Origin: Rosa chinensis
Taxonomy: Eukaryota; Streptophyta; Magnoliopsida; Rosales; Rosaceae
Direction of reading: 5' to 3'
Length of the DNA stretch: 64,000 nucleotides
Assembly: GCF_002994745.2 (NCBI RefSeq)
Contig: NC_037090.1
Location: 20,386,001-20,450,000, forward strand
In this document: piece by piece, positions 59,160 to 64,000 of the stretch
Position numbering within the stretch: position 1 is the first letter of the stretch
Layout: the number at the start of each line of letters is the position of its first letter
The notes under the pieces: generated by a model
Seen by the model: only the letters and a program-made list of their open reading frames with translations
Told to the model about the DNA's origin: nothing
Database searches by the model: none
Translations under genes and position numbers: made by a program

Positions 59160-59566
59160 TTAAAGTGACCCGAAGGCACCCTCTCCACTGTATACCACGT
59201 AAAGGAATCCATCTTCATCCGCTTTTTTGCATAAATTTCAGACATCAAGGCAGAAGTGCGAGGTAAAGTGTTGTTGACGAAGACAAATATAGCCTTGTCC
59301 GCTTTGAGGTGGATCATCTTTTGAATAACATAAGCAAATTGTCCAAGAGCAATATCGGGAGGGATAAGGAATTTGTCCTTGGCAATGTTAGGAATGTTGG
59401 TGAATATAGCTTTCTCCACAATCACAGGTATTCTATCAGGATACTTCTCCCTGATACGCAATACTTTGGCTCGCCTTGGCCCTAGAGAATGTCGGCGCTT
59501 GAAGTCCCCCCTGGTATGGCCATTGCTGCTGATGAAAGTTTCACTGGCTTGCCTCAACATATCCAA
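59160..59566 (-). pseudogene. ATG8-like (autophagy ubiquitin-like) intronless pseudogene with a frameshift
   Basis: On minus from 59566, an uninterrupted frame carries REKYPDRIPVIVEKA, IGQF-type ALGQFAYVIQK, KAIFVFVNNTLPRT and ALMSEIY, the ATG8 ubiquitin-like fold. Plant ATG8 genes normally have several introns; here the whole fold is in one block, suggesting reverse transcription of an mRNA. At the T run 59223-59228 (A run on minus) the frame slips. The conserved C-terminus with its FG processing site is then encoded in a second frame that stops at 59160, while the original frame reads on to unrelated residues. The N-terminus is also atypical. Lipidation would be impossible from the current frame. 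No poly(A) tail or target duplication is evident. Confidence 0.82.
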
Positions 59567-59825
59567 ACATGAAAAGATGATATTATCTATCGATTAGGGT
59601 TTTGGGATTGATTGGCAAGTCGCAATAAGCAGGGATGGAGTTATTGAAAGCAGGCAAAGAACGATTATATAGGGTTGGAGGAGAGGCTTAGTTGGGTTCC
59701 TCTTCGATTCCAACAGAATTCAAATACATAATGAGAAGAGAATCCTTCTTTATCTATATCTCTAATTCATCATGTGTATACCTAGCAAAAAACATAAAGA
59801 CCTTATAAGGTTTTTAAAAGGTGAA

Positions 59826-60303
59826 TGTAGATACCTCTACTAGCAAGGCTAATATCTATGTCACCAAGTATAAACAACACCCTTGTGGGGGGCCCACAAG
59901 CCATGGTGGGACCCAACGACGATATGCATCCCGTAGCCCGACGTCCAAACTACACCACGATGTTCAGAAGTGCTCAAGAGCTTGTCAGGAAGCCAAGTTC
60001 CCAACCTTACCAAGATGCCTCACAATTAACCTTTGTAGACTAGAAAAGGGGACTTTAAGTCCCACATTGGAAAACAAGTGTAAGAGGGGAGGCTCCCTTA
60101 CTTATAAAAGGGACCTCCACCCACTTAGATAATCACTCCATTACAACTTACTTTTGTAATCAACCTGGGCCTCAAGGCCCGACACATATACTTAAACATT
60201 TCAAGTGGACGTAGTCTCCCACTATAGCGGGAGACGAATCACTATACTTCTTGTCTCTCTCTCTCTAAACGTTAATTAGAGCCTTCGGTTTCTAACATTA
60301 ACA
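59826..60303 (+). repeat. Lone LTR with adjoining primer-binding-type site (third member of the coding-poor family)
   Basis: It starts TGTAGATACC and ends CATTAACA, followed at once by TTGGCGCCGTCTGTGGGAA. It shares phrases with the LTRs at 1443 and 25454 (GCCCAC, a GATATGCATCC and GTAGxCCGAC region, TATAAAGGGA, CAAGTGGACGTAGTCT), but is well diverged. No partner LTR lies to the right within the window. Confidence 0.75.
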
Positions 60304-62169
60304 TTGGCGCCGTCTGTGGGAAGCCGATACAATGGCTTAGTCACCTACCAAGCGTTAAGTCAGCTTAACAGAACTTTCTTAATTCTTCTTTAAGTTATAA
60401 TTTGATCGCTCGCAGGGCACCAATTTTCTTTGATTATCACTCAATGTTTTCAAATTGTCATCAGCTCTCAGTGGCTTCCTTCGTTCCGTCAAGTATCACA
60501 CTTAGCGGTAACAAAAAAAAAAAAACCAAACAAATTTTTTTTTACATTAACGGAGAAGAATTAATGAGCTCTAGCACTCAAAATTTGATGCAGCCTTGCT
60601 TTTTATCGCACCGCCATGTACACTCTGGGCACCCATGAGGACAACTTAAGCTATCATCTCTTGTAAGCGTCAAACTACTCTCTTGAGCTCAGTCAACGCT
60701 AACTCAAAGTTGGTCAACGACATATTTGCTGCCATTTGCTTTAGACACCCAGAAAGGATGCGAGAAGCTTGCTTCATTGGTGACCAGTACATTGACGCAC
60801 CACCACACCCTTCTGCCAAGATCCTCCGTCAAGAGCCTCCGCATGTTCTTCGATCAAAGCACCGCTAACATCAATGCACCGCCAAGCCTGCAGCAACCTT
60901 CATTGCATCCCATTTAGAGTGTTGATGCACCGCGGCATTGTCTAAGTGCAGCAATTCATTATCTCGATCATATCAAATCATCACCCAATTTATCTTCCTC
61001 ATCATCGGCTCACCCAGGGCTCAATCCTCTCTTTTAGTGTCAAACATCAGCGTCTAATTATCCTCTCTTGTTGGCCCGTCAACGACGCATCGGTCTGTCA
61101 AGCAAGGTCGTCACACTTTGCACACAAAGTCGTCAGTCCGTCACCTCTCTCCTCAGCTGCATCTTCGTCAACCGCTATGCAGCAACACCTCCAAGCTTTG
61201 ACGCTCCACCAATCGCTATGTAGCAACACCGCCAAAGTTCTTGACGCACTGCCAACCGCTATGCAGCAGCTCCTCACAGCTAGAAGTCTTTGACGCACCG
61301 CCAATTTGGCGGCACCAGAGTCACCTGAAATGCTGCACCTGCCGGCGACCCGCGTTCGGGATCGAACGAACCCAATCGCGGGGCGTTCGCGATCTGGATC
61401 ACTATGTTTAGCGATCCCATGGTGTTGGCGAACTCACTCATACCAGAGCCAATTCCAATCACAACTCAAACAGAACAAAAACATGGTGTTACCGGAATCC
61501 GGAAACTCACACACATCAGAGACAAACGTCACCGTGACTACGGCTTTCTGAACCAATTCCAAGAGCTCTTTTGATTTTCCACACAGGTCTAAGGAAGCCA
61601 AACTTCTCTCTGCTGATCTGAATCGCGTCCTACAGTAGAGAAGGAAGGACTGCTCGCCTAGCTTCCTCTAGATCGGCGGCGGCGGCGCGGCAGTTCCTTC
61701 TAGTTTTTGAAGAGATGAAAAGAATCAACTGATGCAAAAACGTAATATTTGATTTACTCGGATTCTGGGAAAGATTACAAATCTCAATCTCTGGGATTCT
61801 CTCTATTGTTCACGCCAGAATGCCATAATCATCTCAATTTGGGATTCAACATTATCCAATAAATAATATATAAAAAAAAAAGCAGCTTTCTTTATTATTT
61901 GTTTTCTGTTATTTGTTAATTACTTGTTTATCCTCCATAAGTAAGGTGCTTCTCATAGTATATTAATAAAGGGTATTTAGGTAAAATAAAAGCCCTTTAC
62001 AATCAAGATTAGGAATCCTGATTTCTAGATTGATAAGGAATCTAATTCCAAAATTGAAAACAAACTCTATATAAGCTACATGCAAATAGTACGTACAAAC
62101 TACAAAGCATAAAAAAAACCCTCTCATTTCAAAAAAAAAAATCCTCTATTATTTTAGCTCAGCTCAACA
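60304..62169. other. Internal remnant of the lone-LTR element, then upstream region of the hAT gene
   Basis: 60304-61300 contains repeated GACGCACCGCCAA and AACCGCTATGCAGCA phrases and no open gene, like the interiors of the other coding-poor elements. 61560-62160 is AT-rich with a TATATAAG box near 62067-62075, suitably placed for the following transposase gene. No hAT terminal repeat was identified here. Confidence 0.5.
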
Positions 62170-64000
62170 ATGGCGTTTGGAAAAAGAAAACCATCCCGTC
62201 AAGAACCAATTTTTGAAGAAAATTATGAAGGTGATGTCGGTGAGCATGAAGACAATAATACTGTTGAAGAAACTCAAGCAAGTAATACAGACCAATCATC
62301 GAGTAGAAACAGCCATGAACAAGCTCAAGAATCTCAAGAAATTCCAATGAATTCTGACATAAAGCCATTACTCAATGAAGTTATTATCACAGGTGGAGTG
62401 CAAGGAAAAAATTCGGGTGGAACAAAATCATGGACCTGCAAACATTGTGATGGTCAGTATAAGAGTTCATATACTCGCATTCACTACCACTTTTTTGGTA
62501 ATCTCCCTGGAAAAAAATCAGAGATTCATCGATGTCAATCATTGATTAATAATCGGGAGGAATATGAGAGGGTTCGCAAAATGGTTATGGAAGCTGAAAA
62601 AAAAGGAGTTTCTTCATCTTTGAAAAGCTCAACAATCTTGAGGCAACAACCGCAAAAATCCACCGCAGGTGCTCTTGATGATATGTTCAAGATTATGGAC
62701 AAAAATAGTGTTGATATGAAGGTGATGAAAGGATTGTGCGCTAATGGAATTCTGTTTAATGTGTTAAGAAATCCTCAATTTCATGAGATGATTTCAGCTA
62801 TAAATCATGGACCCAAGGGTTATAAGGCTCCATCTTCTGAAAAAGCAAGAGCTACTTTGCTTGATGAGTGTAAACGAAGTCTGGAAAAAGAATTAGCTCC
62901 TGTTAAAGATACATGGTTTACTCACGGTGTTTCAATTGTATCAGATGGATGGTCTAACATGAAGCATGAGCCACTTATCAACATTATTGCTGCAAATAGT
63001 AGAGGAGCGTTGTTTCTTTATGCTCAAGATTTTTCTAGGATACAAAAAACTGGTGAAGTGATTGCTGACTTTATGCTTACTGCAATTGAAGATGTGGGAT
63101 CGTCAAATGTCCTCCAGATAGTCACTGACAATACAAAAAACTGTGAATCTGCTGGAAGAGAGATTGAAAAGGTACATAAACATATCTTTTGGTCTCCCTG
63201 TGTTGTTCATACCTTGAATCTTATTTTTAAAGATTTGCCAAAAGAGTTTGAGTGGTTTCAACAAATTTATAATATTGGAAAAGCTATTGTTAAGTTCTTT
63301 TTGAACCATTCACATGCTTTGGCCATGTTCAGAAGTCAATCAAAATTGGAGTTATTGAAAGTTGCAAAAACTAGATTTGCATCTCATTATATCTTGTTGA
63401 AGCGACTTATTGATTGCAAAGAAGCACTAGCAAGTACGGTAATTCTTCAAAAATGGAAAGATTGGGTGAAGACTTTAGACCCCGAGAAAAGAAAACTTGG
63501 GGAGAATATAACACAAGCTGTGTTGGCAGACAACTTTTGGGATGATGTGTTGGCTATAGTGAATATTACAAAGCCAATATATTTTTTAATTAAATATTGT
63601 GATGGTGATGGTCAAAAGATGGGTGAAATTTATGAAAGGATGGACAATATGCTTGGAGAAATAAGAGAAGTAATGAGTTCTAGGCCGCACTCTAATTATT
63701 TTCCACAAGTCGAAAAGATTGTGCTCCAAAGGTGACAAAAAATGAATTACCCTATCCATTGTGTTGGATATGCCTTGACGCCAAGATTTTATGATAGAGA
63801 ATATCTCAGTAAAAAAGCACTAGGAGGATTCACTCGAAAGAGCCCTAATCAAGATATAGAAGTGATTACAAGCCTCATGGAAGCATTTGATAAGATATCA
63901 GAAGATCGAGAAGAAGCAGAGTATTAATTCAAAAATATGCCATTTTTCATCAGCGAAAAGGTATTTTTGCTACACAAGCTGTCCAGACAGATGTTGTAAC
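62170..64000 (+). pseudogene. hAT-superfamily transposase (BED finger, DUF659), decaying, runs off right edge
   Basis: A 521-codon frame begins at ATG 62170. A BED-type zinc finger starts at about residue 88 (CKHCDGQYKSS, later HYHFF). DUF659 follows, with VSDGWSNMK at about 257, VTDNTKN at about 317 and CVVHTLNLIFKDL at about 343; the two aspartates are the conserved hAT catalytic positions. A TGA at 63733 interrupts where relatives continue. The same frame resumes with NYPIHCVGYALTPRFY, stops again at 63925, and the homology then shifts frame to the window edge. The C-terminal dimerisation domain with the third acidic residue lies outside. It is probably inactive, although the long open frame argues for fairly recent decay. 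Confidence 0.9.

Overview
The window is nuclear DNA of a eudicot plant. It has intron-rich plant genes, Copia, Gypsy, Mutator-like and hAT elements, a tRNA-derived SINE and a plant-type snoRNA cluster. The gene and repeat flavour is compatible with Rosaceae, but that is only a guess. Most of the first 43 kb is nested transposon sequence; the single-copy genes lie at the left edge and at about 44-53 kb.

Layout. 1-9320 (minus): 5' part of a GMC-family FAD oxidoreductase gene. Its fourth intron was inflated to about 6.9 kb by a 6.1-kb LTR element (1443-7528, target duplication TACAG). 9321-14618: intergenic, with a hAT-type MITE (11783-12099, 8-bp duplication), a LINE RNase H tail and a SINE. 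14619-19910: a complete but dead Copia element with TG...CT ends. 20319-21867: a Mutator-like element with ~300-bp terminal inverted repeats (9-bp duplication). 21877-25430 (minus): a second, 5'-truncated Copia relic. 25454-41604: a second member of the 1443-7528 LTR family, bloated to 16 kb by a nested Gypsy element (26556-35494, duplication CTCTC) and two long-inverted-repeat DNA elements (36379-37603; 38327-39512, 9-bp duplication). 42106-43280: an LINE-type insertion with an 18-bp duplication.

Genes on the right. SNX1 (retromer sorting nexin, 10 coding exons, 402 aa, minus) occupies 44277-48589. An intronless S40/DUF584 senescence-regulator-like gene (plus) is at 50175-50825. Four homologous box C/D snoRNAs (minus, 51875-52582) sit behind a promoter with TATA, telo-box and site II motifs (53048-53205). 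Beyond them lie an internally deleted Gypsy derivative (55578-57792), an intronless frameshifted ATG8-like pseudogene (59160-59566), a lone LTR with its primer-binding-type site (59826-60303), and a decaying hAT transposase that runs off the right edge.

The host genes are functionally unrelated (redox enzyme, endosomal sorting, senescence regulator, rRNA-modification guides). The points most worth a second look are the snoRNA cluster, the two GC-AG introns, the ferredoxin-like cysteine motif in the GMC enzyme, the ATG8 pseudogene, and the coding-poor LTR family with its private minisatellite.
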